Counted from the first letter of the stretch, positions 7,781 to 16,417 are shown. The stretch: DNA of 16,597 bases from Owenia fusiformis (GCA_903813345.2 CAIIXF020000003.1:8362815-8379411), one strand, 5' to 3'. Notes: a model not told the origin generated them from the sequence alone. Numbers and translations: made by a program.

Positions 7781-9080
7781 ATCTCGTTGTGGTAATTTTG
7801 TTATAACTTGTATGTAACATGTAAACGAGTTAAAGAGGCTCTACATTATAGGATAGCACAATCAAGACCCCTCTAGACCTTTTTGCATATTGAGCTTAAC
7901 CACATATTCACCCATCTACTTACCAAAGAAGGAGTCTCAAATCCCTCGCTTTCAGTGTTAATTTTGCGATTGATTGTGCTGACCGATCGAATTATTTTCA
8001 CAGAAATTGATTCAATCTGAAGTTTAAATATACTGGGAAAATTCCCCTGTTATCTGATTGGTCGTTGAATTTGTTTATCATGAACCTCACTGGCTGCTTG
8101 GTTCAAGGCGCGTTTTGGCGGTTGTGTGACTCATCGGGATTCCCCTCGCTAGCCGAGGAATGGATTGTGTTTAATTCTGGGATTTGTTGTTCTGTTGATT
8201 GTTTCAATATTTCGGCAACAATATACCCATAAGTTATTCTCTGGTACAGCATTGACGAGCAGGATTTCAGAAATGTTTATTAAAATTATGAATGAATCAA
8301 TTTTCCCTCAGAACATTTGTGATTTAAATAAGAACATATAACAAATAGGGATCCTTCATTTCGACATATTGATAGATTTCTGTGATGGTAAATTGTGTGT
8401 AAAAATGCCCCGCCTACCCAAAAGTCAAGTTACCATACATAGTAACCCTTATTTTTGACCAATCAAACGAGAGATGCTGATATTTTAAGAATCAATCAGA
8501 AAGTATTTTTTACACATTGTGTGAACATTTCATGAGAAAATATCAAAAATCCAGACAAGAATTCTGAATAAAGGTTCCATGAAAAAATATTTTGGCTGAT
8601 TTGTCTTTTGTTTTGAACTATATTAAACAGATTTCATTAAACAAAAATAGATATATTAATGATAGTAAAGAAATAAAACAAAATATTGCCTCTAATAGGG
8701 GTGCGTCCTGGCGGGTGTAAAACCTCAATAAAAACTCGCTACAGAGATGGAAATGTTGACATTAACACTTAACACGTTTAAATAGACTTTCTATCGGTGA
8801 AATTCAATCCTCAAGAATTCATTTTTCGAGTGCATGTTAACCCTTCATTCTTATTAAACTATTATATAAAACCTCGAATAAAAATTTTATACACTGTATC
8901 CATTAATCACGTTAAATACAATTCTAGAAAAACAGGCGTACGTTCCGCTTAGTAGCATGCAATAATACAATGCTATAACCTTAAGTTAACGTTTTTAAGT
9001 CTAGCATAAATTTCATTTATCGATACACATTTCGCCTTTAGTTAAATCGCAGTTAGGTTGACGAGATTGGATCCATCATT
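7781..9080. other. Gene-free stretch with faint repeat relics
   Basis: No exon was recognised. 7790-7833 resembles the core of repeats A-C (TGGT.ATTTTGTTAT.AC.T.TATG..ACAT.T.AA) at roughly three quarters of positions, so repeat DNA may resume after the LINE. AGCACAATCA (7855-7864) and TGATTGTGCT (7971-7980) form a 10-bp inverted pair, possibly by chance. The mariner-like relic at 8402-8570 is listed separately. Confidence 0.4.
8402..8570. mobile_element. Possible third mariner-end relic (MITE-like)
   Basis: Read on the + strand, AATGCCCCGCCTACCC, AAGTTACCATACATAGTAAC, GACCAATCAAACGAGAGATGCTGATATTTTA follow in the same order and spacing as in the right subterminal region of the 3981-5038 mariner (ATTGCCCCGGGTACCC, AGTTGCCATAGTAACTATAAC, AACCAATCAAACGGCAGACGTTATATTTTTAT). 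The CAGGGTGATC tip itself is not visible. A possible opposite end (ATCTGATTGGTCGTTGAA, 8055-8072) is weak. Confidence 0.5.
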
Positions 9081-9139
9081 ATGACCGTCAATTTTTGTGT
9101 CGTAATTATTCTCTGCATTGGACTATTGACTACGTTTGG
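9081..9139 (+). CDS. Candidate signal-peptide exon of receptor gene (tentative)
   Basis: ATG at 9081 opens MTVNFCVVIILCIGLLTTFG, a short polar start followed by a continuous hydrophobic core as in a signal peptide. The frame stays open to a stop at 9420-9422, but residues after about 25 are basic, low in conserved pattern and carry AGGTCA-like repeat sequence, so they probably represent intron. Weak donor candidates are GTAGGG at 9140 and GTTAAC nearby. The next + strand exon, about 475 bp downstream, is the N-terminal edge of a ligand-binding domain, where a secreted or membrane receptor would need a signal peptide just upstream. The join was not resolved: splice phase could not be matched cleanly. 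It may instead be a chance open frame. Confidence 0.3.
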
Positions 9140-9614
9140 AGTAGGGTTAACCCAACTAATTGTTATAACATGCGTATTCCCATACAAACGATCTGTCTTC
9201 AAGAGAAAACTAAGATTTGTGGACATGTTTTGCTATCATTGCATCATACCCCAGTATGTCCTCTGTCGGTCAAAAAAGTTTGAATCAAAACTCCCCACGA
9301 AAATCAAAAGATCTCACCTGTTGAAGACGCCATCTATAGAAAATATCAAAAAATGTCATTCTGATTTTGACAGATGGAGGCAGGTCAAAAAGGTCAAATT
9401 TTTTAAAGAAAATGCACCTTAATCACATCAAATCATGTCTCAGAGTTGGTCCACACATACACTTTTTCATTCATGTACTTACCAAAATCCAACCACTGGT
9501 GATGCTAATGTAATTACAATAATTGGACTATATTTTTGTTTTTATAATGCCATCTATTCGTCTTCCCACTCGGCGGAAGGATCTAATGGTTGTGTGTCTC
9601 CGTAACTGATAAAG

Positions 9615-9784
9615 CACCATCAACCCTTGGAAAACGAGATACCATTCTAATAGGAAATCTTATGTTTAGCACATATGAATTCCTTGATGACGCATGTGAG
9701 TTCGCACAGCAGGCAGTTTTGGATGTCAACAATGCCACTGAGTTGTTTCCCTCATTTAGACTGGAACTGGATCCATGTTTACCA
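9615..9784 (+). CDS. Exon of ANF-receptor / class C GPCR-like ligand-binding domain
   Basis: The frame open from 9587 to 9802 contains RDTILIGNLMFS, then DACEFAQQAVLDVNNATEL and FPSFRLELDPC. This follows the start of periplasmic-binding-like fold I extracellular domains: an IlIGglfp strand, a helix with A.elAveDVN, then the lP.yrLel strand and a nearby Cys. That domain occurs in GABA-B-like class C receptors and receptor guanylyl cyclases; the class cannot be chosen from one exon. A consensus-like donor (ccA/GTAAGT) begins at 9785. The 5' edge is uncertain: TAA at 9584-9586 forces an acceptor after that point, AG at 9613-9614 being one candidate. A broken tandem copy of the exon lies immediately downstream. 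Later exons were not recognised in the window; a large intron or a decayed gene is possible. Confidence 0.6.
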
Positions 9785-9833
9785 GTAAGTAAGAATTTCT
9801 AGCTAAAAGAAAATTCTTCGGCGCCAGTCCAAC

Positions 9834-9921
9834 TTCGCACAACAGACAGTGTTTAATGTCAACTGTCAATGACACTGACTTGTTTCCCTCATTTAGACTG
9901 GAACAAAATCCATGTTTACAA
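9834..9921 (+). pseudogene. Frame-broken duplicate of the receptor exon
   Basis: TTCGCACAACAGACAGTGTTTAATGTCAAC begins at 9834 and repeats the 3' half of the exon at 9701-9784, including the distinctive TTGTTTCCCTCATTTAGACTGGAAC block, CCATGTTTAC and the splice donor (GTAAGT at 9922). Offset is 133 bp, rising to 137 after a 4-bp insertion (TGTC after AATGTCAAC). The insertion shifts the frame and brings TGA codons, so the copy cannot encode the domain. The intact donor means it may still be visible to the splicing machinery. Nothing like the 5' half of the exon was found before it, so the duplication is partial. Confidence 0.85.
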
Positions 9922-10267
9922 GTAAGTATAAAGGGCCGCGAGTTGTTTGTAGAATGAATCTTGGGAGCTTTCTTATGCATTTTGCTTGTGTTTTTCATCT
10001 ACAAAACATCAAAACACTTTAAAACATTTTATTGACTATAAGATTGCAGCAAATAATCCCAAAATATATCTCATTTTTAAGGATTATCTATGGACTAACA
10101 CCAGGTATTGTTATTTTTCAAACTTCAGAGGGCTGTGAATCATTAGTACGATCGCTTTTGAATAATATTAGTGCTGTTTTAAACAAGTTTCATGAATGCC
10201 AATGATTTCTCAAATTGTGTAAACTCCTTAATCCGAAACATTTTTTCATTGAGGAATTTCCCATAGT
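9922..10267. other. Intron-like AT-rich sequence
   Basis: It follows the duplicated donor and shows no exon, repeat end or conserved motif that could be recognised. A minus-strand frame at 9756-9998 overlaps the receptor exons antisense and has no domain. Confidence 0.4.
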
Positions 10268-10412
10268 AATACAATGGTATAGTTCCAAGCAGATTTTGAG
10301 ATAACAGGAATGTTAGTCATTAAAAACCTCATTGGCTTGTGATATAAACCAAAACAACCCAATAAGGTGTGTATTAATGATACTTTCCTGCTTTCTCAAA
10401 ATTTGCTTGGAA
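10268..10412. repeat. Imperfect palindrome, MITE-like
   Basis: The left arm contains TTCCAAGCAGATTTTGAGATAACAGGAA (from 10283) and then CCTCATTGGCTTG. The right arm, read in reverse, gives TTCCAAGCAAATTTTGAGAAAGCAGGAA and then ACCTTATTGGGTTG, ending at 10412. The arms meet in a short centre near 10340-10360, so the entire 130-bp block could fold into one long hairpin. No certain target duplication was seen. Confidence 0.7.
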
Positions 10413-11307
10413 TTTTTCGTCGTATTATATACACACTTGGCATTATCTTACAAGAAGTGACATACTTTTAGAGCTTGAGTTCATAATCCTGGCCTTTGCT
10501 TACGTAATTTAACCGGAATACAGAATCACGAGTAGAATAAGTGTGCTAGTCTAGTAATTTTTAGAAAAATAAAACAATAGACATTTTGGCATACAAACTG
10601 GGTCACCCAATTGTTAACATGTACGGAGGTAACCATTTTGAAATTGGGGATATGATTGCAAAATAATTCATGCCAGATGTCAACCATTGGTATTTCGAGT
10701 CAATTCTTGAAGATTTATGCAGATTAAGACTGCCCTTACAAATTTCTGCCCTTGCAAATTTTGTTCCAATGACCTGGAACCATTGCATCCTTTAATACCT
10801 ATAATACTGTATTGGCCCGATATCGTCTATATTTTATACTTACATGCCCTGTGTGAGTATAATCTGAATCTATGTAAATCTTTAACGATTTGACTCGGAT
10901 AAGTGCCTTAGAGCCTAGAGGAACAGGAGGTTCCTTAGCTGAAAATATTGTTATTCCATTGTATACTCATATTACTCATTACTCATATTGCCAAAATATT
11001 TTTGATAGATCAACGTGGATGTGTTATATAGAAAGAGATTGAGAAAATTTATTATGGATGGTTAAAAATGAAAGGTTAGATTATGTTAGATTTCAAACTC
11101 ACTCCCTCGGGATTTAAGCTTTTTCTTACCGATTGCACTAAGTGGGGTACAAACAGATGAACTTTTTTAGAACAACAAGTTTCGAGTTTATCAGTTTACG
11201 TCATTGGAATTAGAGATAGGCGAACTGACTGCGTAATGAACATAACAGTGATGGTCTCCCTGCCACGTGTGAACATGTTTCACTCTCAACAAGTGGTGTA
11301 GGTCAAG
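10413..11307. other. Gene-free stretch
   Basis: No exon or element end was recognised. A minus-strand 61-codon frame at 10603-10788 has no family I can name and lacks splice or codon support. Confidence 0.35.
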
Positions 11308-11343
11308 CGTGATATAAGTTTATAATTTTATATTTATATCACG
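11308..11343. repeat. Perfect 10-bp-stem hairpin, AT-rich
   Basis: CGTGATATAA (11308-11317) is the exact reverse complement of TTATATCACG (11334-11343), separated by 16 AT-rich bases. It has no T-run or gene context that would make it a terminator. Confidence 0.6.
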
Positions 11344-11880
11344 TATATCACTTGGGTATACTAGATATAGTATATTCGTCTTAGTAAGCGTATGCTTCTT
11401 AAGTTATGTACATAAGCTTACGTAGTTATACCAATGAATACTCCTCAACAAGATAATCCAGTGAAAAAATCACTGAAAAACTACAAAGACCCGAAGTTAG
11501 GTATAAGGGGCGGAAAAGATGGAGTGATAGTGAAATGTTGCTTTTAGTGGAATCTATTAAGTAAAGGGTTATATTGTCACAGAAGCATGTAGCGCCACTT
11601 ATACTATTAGGCTACTGGTATACTGTTCTGGATGGGGTAGGGTTACTTACAACATGGGCTCTAAGGAACTCAATTGTTATTTTTGTAAATGACTTTTTTA
11701 CCAAGAACAATATAGATAGCGCTTCGTGCTCTTTTACGTTATGTTACATTTTGCAAGGGGTTTTTAATCAGATTTTCAAACTTTGAACACAATTTCTATA
11801 TCTGTTTTTTTTGTGTTTTGATGCAGTATTGCATTACCAAGAAAAAGTTTAAATATACGAATAAACTCTAACAAACTTCA
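11344..11880. other. Gene-free stretch
   Basis: A 70-codon + frame (11574-11786) has no recognised domain, and no neighbouring exon supports it. No repeat was identified. Confidence 0.35.
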
Positions 11881-11910
11881 TTATGTCACCATCTCTACAC
11901 GGTGACATAA
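11881..11910. repeat. Perfect hairpin, 10-bp stem and 10-base loop
   Basis: TTATGTCACC (11881-11890) and GGTGACATAA (11901-11910) are exact reverse complements around ATCTCTACAC. Its function is unknown. It could be a tiny foldback remnant or a structured RNA segment if transcribed in the intron. Confidence 0.65.
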
Positions 11911-12423
11911 AACAATCATGTAACTTAAGCACATATTTCAGTATATTGTGGCGTCTTATAGCCCAAAAATATACAACAAATCTCAAAAAGTCCAATTAAA
12001 TCCCTAGTGAATGACATCTTGATCCTGATTGAAACTCATTGGATCTTGTCGTGACATCATTTGGAATCTGTGGAAAGTTCTAATGTACATCATCCTTCTT
12101 GACCTTTGTTATTATTACCGTCCCCTGGAAATATGAGATAAAAGCATATCTTATATGTGTGACCTTAGTCAATACATTTCCTGCCTGTTTGTACAACATT
12201 TATACCCCCGGGTTTATACCTTTGAATGAAGATATATTTCATGTATTCCCACAGTTCATACTAATAGTTTTTTAAATACAATATTATTGTATTAGTACTT
12301 CTTGCAACATAAACCGCGGCTCAGAAGGGTCGAAACACTCTTATTACTTTGTCATAAATAGAAAATAAAAAAGAGACCACTAGCAAAAAGAAATAAATCA
12401 GTTTAAGTTTAAGACATACAAAT
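11911..12423. other. Gene-free stretch
   Basis: AT-rich sequence without recognisable exons or element ends up to the TA flank of the next MITE. Confidence 0.35.
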
Positions 12424-12425
12424 TA

Positions 12426-12904
12426 CCGGATTTTCTCGCATATACGCCCCCCTAAATTTAGGCCCATGGGCCAGAAATCGAATGTAGTACGCTAATACGC
12501 CCATGGGCCTATAAAAAATGACAATTTATTGATTTTTTCAATAAATTCAAGAGTATTTTATCACTGGCAGATCGTTCTGTCGTTACTTTGTTTCAAAATT
12601 AAGTTCAAAGCTGTGCCGTAAGTGGCAGTGGTGGATCGTTCTGTTGTTACTTTGTTTCAACATTAAGTCCAAGGTTGTAGGTGACATTTCCTTTATAAAT
12701 CTTACAAAACATGCAGTAGGACTACAACAGTAGGTACGGTAGTCCATCGTATTCATCAGCTCTTCTCACCTTTACGCCCACTGGGCCAAAAATCGAAAGT
12801 AGTACACTTATACGCCCATGGGCGAAAAATAAGAGGTAAAATAACAGACGAAATTACCCCTTCTTTCAGTTATACGCCCAGGGCTTATATGCGAGAAAAT
12901 CCGG
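12426..12904. mobile_element. 479-bp MITE with CCGGATTTTCTCGCATATA terminal inverted repeats
   Basis: The left end (12426) and the inverted right end (12904) share CCGGATTTTCTCGCATATA, then differ at one base before GCCC, giving 23 of 24 matching. TA flanks both sides (12424-12425 and 12905-12906), which points to a Tc1/mariner/pogo-type TA-targeting transposase acting in trans. The interior has a 42-bp direct repeat (12468-12509 and 12783-12824, five differences) and perfect palindromes built on GCCCATGGGC (12461-12472, 12499-12508, 12814-12823). It encodes no protein. Confidence 0.88.
12570..12681. repeat. 64-bp tandem repeat inside the MITE
   Basis: GATCGTTCTGTCGTTACTTTGTTTCAAAATTAAG at 12570 recurs at 12634 (GATCGTTCTGTTGTTACTTTGTTTCAACATTAAG). 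The second unit is incomplete at its 3' end. Confidence 0.8.
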
Positions 12905-12906
12905 TA

Positions 12907-13451
12907 CGTTTCCTCCGTTTTTAAAGTAGCACGTTCACAGAACGAAAACGGTAATGTATAGATTTACGTTTGTGGTTCATGTAATAAAAATGGTATTGCT
13001 TTACCTCTCTATTGTTACAAAATATACCTTAGCTTTTAATCTTTTGATCTTTTGATTTGATACATACCTTGACACCTTAGCATATACACTTCTACAGTAA
13101 ACTTTTTTATTGTCTACTGAGCCCAAGTTTTGCCGATTTCACACCTGATTTGTAATATATGTCTTTGTTGACATAACATTTATAATTGTTTGCCTTATTT
13201 GTTGTTGCACTTGTTGTTGGTGTGCGTGGTCGTATGCATAGGATCGTGTTGTTGTTGGCGTTCTTGTTCTGAAAAAGAAATGAATTGGGGCAGTCTATAT
13301 TCATTTGAGTTCCGACCTTGACCTTCCAGTTTAAAAAACTATCGTTCTTATGTAGATGGTAATAGCCAGTCTCGTCACATAAGTCTCATGGGAGGCATCT
13401 AAGGTTCAATGTCGACTGATAAGCCTAGTATAAAACTAAATAAATCTAGAA
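12907..13451. other. Gene-free stretch
   Basis: No exon was recognised. A minus-strand frame at 13107-13304 is Asn/Thr-rich from GTTGTTG-like low-complexity sequence and is not taken as a gene. Confidence 0.35.
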
Positions 13452-13795
13452 GGGGGGGGGGGGGGTCAAAGCCATTTCAGTTTGCTATCAGACAAATTTT
13501 AACATTTCAATTTTTGTGCAATTTCGACTCGGATCAGAATTCCTTTGAATGGTTTTCAAATAAAGAGTTTACTTGATGTTTTCTGCAAATGCTGTGCCTA
13601 CTGTTGTTGTCACATGTTTTAAGAATTCTAGATTGTAGCCTACATACGTTATGGTAGGCTTAAGCCTAATATCCCAATGAAAATCGAAAATCCACGAAAG
13701 TCCACACGCGAAAAGTCCGCGATGATCACGTTTTTTGGGGGGGAGGGGATCAAACTCAAAACTAGATTAATTTAGTTTCCTATCAGACATTGAAC
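13452..13795. repeat. Two diverged copies of a G-run / CTATCAGACA repeat
   Basis: A 14-base G run at 13452-13465 is followed by TCAAA and TTTCAGTTTGCTATCAGACAAATTTTAAC. A G-rich run near 13734-13748 is followed by ATCAAACTC and ATTTAGTTTCCTATCAGACATTGAAC. The order is the same, with a longer spacer in the second copy. Between them sits the 14-bp perfect palindrome TAGGCTTAAGCCTA (13655-13668). Confidence 0.5.
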
Positions 13796-14125
13796 TTTTG
13801 ATACCTCCCTTGCGACCAGCATAGCATCATACTAACCATTTACAGAACATTAAATATATCAGTGTTGACTATTTGAACCATCTGAAAAACTCGTTGAACC
13901 ATGAGTTACTAAATTTCTTCAAGTTCATAAATTGATTTTAAGCCACTTCTGGCTCGAATAATGATTCAGTAAAATAAGAAGTTACAATTCTATTCATTTC
14001 TACAATCAAGTTGAAGTGAAATTCGATTATAAATACTGAAAATCAGGCTTTAAAATGAGAGAAATGTTAAAATACGCTTACCCGTTCAGACAAAATTGAG
14101 AGCAATGGCGGACAATGCGTTCTAC

Positions 14126-14245
14126 GTCACATGACGACATTACTTGGAAACACAATCGATCCGTAATCGCGTCATATGACGACTTAGTAGTTCCCTTGAC
14201 AATTTGCCATATAAGGTAATAAAGGCGGTCTTTAGGTCACGTGAC
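14126..14245. promoter_or_regulatory. Cluster of three GTCANNTGAC palindromes (extended E-boxes)
   Basis: GTCACATGAC (14126-14135), GTCATATGAC (14171-14180) and GTCACGTGAC (14236-14245) fall within 120 bp. The second and third extend to perfect 12-bp palindromes (CGTCATATGACG and GGTCACGTGACC). Each contains a CANNTG E-box, and GTCACGTGAC is the known high-affinity site of USF/MiT-type bHLH-ZIP factors. The cluster lies about 510 bp upstream of the first recognised galaxin-like exon, so it could be promoter or first-intron enhancer sequence. Regulation of that gene is inferred only from position. Confidence 0.45.
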
Positions 14246-14753
14246 CGATCTACTGGCTCATGTCGGGAATAAGGTACAAAGAACCGCACTTCGTGGGGGG
14301 TCTTTGTAAAAAATTAAAAACCAGTCTTTTTCCTCATAGGTTTACAAGTTAAACCCCGTGTATGTTTGAACTCCTATTTTCAAAGTCTGAAACGAAAGAA
14401 AATCTGGTAATATAAATGGACATGTGCCTTGACTCTATTCTCTATATTTCAGAAAATTTTCAATTCAATCTCTCCCTTACAATACGTCAAAATTTTATGT
14501 CACGTTTAAATGGAGAAAACTGAACCTGAAAGGCTAGATTTAATTATCAAGCATTAATTATATAGAACATCTTTAAAATTTTTATGGCAAAACTCACCTT
14601 TTGATTAAGGTTAACGATATACTACTGTACGTTTTCACTTTTTCATCGTTGTCTTTTAAAAAAATATTATGTGATGTTTTGTCAAAAAATAAATTCGTCG
14701 TTGTTTTAACACTTATGTTAGATGGTATCTTAACTTCATGATTCCTTCGATAG
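14246..14753. other. Upstream / intron sequence before the galaxin-like exon
   Basis: No signal-peptide exon was found here. TTGACTCTATTCTCTATATTTCAG ending at 14452 looks like a good acceptor, but the following frame closes quickly. The TCATGATTCCTTCGATAG tract ending at 14753 is the favoured acceptor for the large exon. Confidence 0.4.
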
Positions 14754-15967
14754 AAATAGGTGGTGGACTCACAGCGGACAGAATTGAAAAATCTGATACA
14801 CCATGCGAAAACAAGAACGAAGATGCTCTGATGGTTGGTCGATCAAATTCATTCACGTATTGGTACTACCCTCCAGCACCAGTCCGGTGCGCTGGTCAAC
14901 TCTTCGACCCTATACGCTACTTTTGTTGTTCCGGTAAACTCTACTGGAAAACCTTCTTTTATCGTTATTATTGGCACAGTGGGGTGTCGTTTGCTGACGC
15001 ATGTTGCTGCGGAACACCGTACAACTCTCAGATATCATTTTGCTGCAAAGATAAGTTATATTTGATCGAAAAGATTGGCCGACCAGGTTATGTTGGTTGC
15101 TGTAACGGCAACGCATACAACAAGGACAATCAATTGTGCTGTGGTGGAAAACTGTACAGCGATCAATATGGATGTAGGTTGCAATGCTGCGGTAGTGAAG
15201 CGTACAGTAAGACAGACGCCTTATGTTGTAATGATATACTCATTCGGCGTACAGGAGACACCCCGATATCGTGCTGCGGGAATAACGTTTACAATCCTCA
15301 AACTGAAAAATGTTGCGGAGATTGTGCGACAAAGTTGGTGTCTGGGGAGAAGTGTTGTGGGGAAGGTATATACAAGCCTACAACAGAAATATGCTTTGGG
15401 GGAAAGGCGTATCCCAAGAGCAGATACAATTCGTGTTGCTGGAATCCTCCTCATGGAGTCGACAGTCGTCCATACGACAGTAGAAACTATTTATGTTGTG
15501 GGAACAGAGTGTATCCTAAACTTTTCGGCACGAAATGTTGTAGCTGCTACATGAATGGGAAATACATTGCAAAAGTTTACAACTTCGCCAAAAGTCGATG
15601 CTGCGGCCGTCGTGTTTACATCTTGCCCAAGCCCAGCTACACAAGTTGTTGCTGCAACTATAAATACTATTACTTCAATCGCTACTGCCCGTATTTCCCA
15701 TATTACTATTACTTCCCCAGGCCATACTATTACCATCACAACTATTCAACATGTAGACTTATAGATCCATCTCAACATTCCTGCTGTAATTGCAATGTAT
15801 TTAATAAGTTTGGGCCGTACAACAGATGCTGTAACACTGCACGTTACGATAGAAGATATTACATATGCTGCAATGGACAAGTGAGAAAGAGAGTGAGCCC
15901 AACGACAACAACCTGCTGTGGAACAGAGCCGTATAACTACCGTGAAAACACATGTTGTTACAACCAG
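14754..15967 (+). CDS. Galaxin-like di-cysteine repeat protein, large exon
   Basis: Galaxins are secreted proteins of coral skeletal matrix, with relatives in other invertebrates including a squid antimicrobial form; the role here is unknown. Counting from ATG 14738, residues 63-410 hold 20 CC motifs spaced by about 10-25 residues in the pattern CCg..xYn.....CC (for example FCCSGKLYW, LCCGGKLYS, SCCGNNVYN). One unit has CF for CC (residues 219-220), a one-base change. Residues 308-336 are an insert with 14 tyrosines in 29 positions. Before residue 62 the chain is acidic and polar, with no signal peptide. That, and a pyrimidine-containing acceptor ending ATAG at 14753, suggest this is an internal exon and ATG 14738 is not the true start; an upstream signal-peptide exon is missing. 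The exon ends YNQ at CAG/GTAAAC (15967/15968), phase 0. Confidence 0.88.
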
Positions 15968-16156
15968 GTAAACCAATTTTCGTTGCATATACTCTTGCTA
16001 AAATGGTTTTCAAACCAAATATGATAAGGGAGATTTATATCAAGAGATCTTGCGAAAGTATCTCAAATGAATGCTTTAAAACACTATTTCTTCATTTAAA
16101 GCTTAAGATATGAAATACCGATTGAAATACAAAGTGTCACTCGATGATACATATAG
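15968..16156 (+). other. 189-bp GT-AG intron of the galaxin-like gene
   Basis: The donor CAG/GTAAAC is at 15968 and the acceptor CATATAG/G ends at 16156. Removing it keeps frame (phase 0) and restores the repeat spacing: CCYNQ joins VLRITDGKRSCCG, which parallels the earlier CCNGQVRKRV....CCG unit. Without splicing the frame runs 19 codons further, through a non-galaxin tail, to the TGA at 16022-16024. Confidence 0.8.
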
Positions 16157-16411
16157 GTTCTACGAATAACAGATGGCAAACGCTCGTGTTGTGGATATGA
16201 ACTTTACAACTCCAAGACACACAAGTGCTGTAATGGAATTGTGGTCCCCGGTGGAAACAATCATATATGCTGCGGGAATAGGGCGTGGGACAGCACGCTG
16301 TATGGATGTTGTTGCAATGAACCGATTTACAAGCCACGATGGAGTTGCTGTAATGGAAAGAAGGTCAAAGGTGGAGGCAAGGATGCAAGGCTAGTAAAAC
16401 AGAACTTTTAG
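16157..16411 (+). CDS. Galaxin-like protein, last exon
   Basis: In phase with the previous exon, the 84 codons begin VLRITDGKRSCCGYELYN and carry five more di-cysteine motifs (SCCGY, KCCNG, ICCGN, GCCCN, SCCNG). They end in a basic, Gly/Lys-rich tail (KKVKGGGKDARLVKQNF) and TAG at 16409-16411. This brings the total to 25 CC motifs and 494 residues counted from ATG 14738. The reading frame is +2, not the overlapping frame that starts with ATG at 16173 and yields no Cys pattern. The nearby AG at 16171-16172 would give the wrong phase, so the AG at 16155-16156 is preferred. Confidence 0.82.
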   Translation, partial: VLRITDGKRSCCGYELYNSKTHKCCNGIVVPGGNNHICCGNRAWDSTLYGCCCNEPIYKPRWSCCNGKKVKGGGKDARLVKQNF

Positions 16412-16417
16412 TAATCA

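Noticed and set aside
7855-7980. 10-bp inverted pair AGCACAATCA / TGATTGTGCT as MITE ends
   Set aside because: Similarity stops at 10 bp and no target duplication flanks it; chance is plausible.
9382-9396. AGGTCA-AAA-AGGTCA (DR3-type) receptor site
   Set aside because: It is a single match in repeat-like DNA with no supporting promoter evidence.
9140-9422. Accepting the whole 113-codon frame from 9081 as a protein
   Set aside because: Beyond the hydrophobic start it shows no domain, is basic and contains repeat-like AGGTCAAAAAGGTCA sequence; most likely intron read-through.
11574-11786. 70-codon + strand frame with a hydrophobic start
   Set aside because: No recognised motif, no splice context and it sits in AT-rich non-coding DNA.
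14835-16013. Several open frames on both strands overlapping the galaxin-like exon
   Set aside because: They are by-products of the regular TGYTGY codon pattern; only the +2 frame has the galaxin repeat and a sensible splice site.
14738-16024. Reading the Cys-rich protein as a metallothionein or a cysteine-knot toxin
   Set aside because: Length, CC-G-x-x-x-Y-N spacing and about 25 repeats match galaxins; metallothioneins lack aromatic residues and knot toxins are short.
16173-16394. Frame starting at ATG 16173 in the last exon
   Set aside because: It is out of phase with the galaxin repeat; frame +2 across the same bases gives five di-cysteine motifs.
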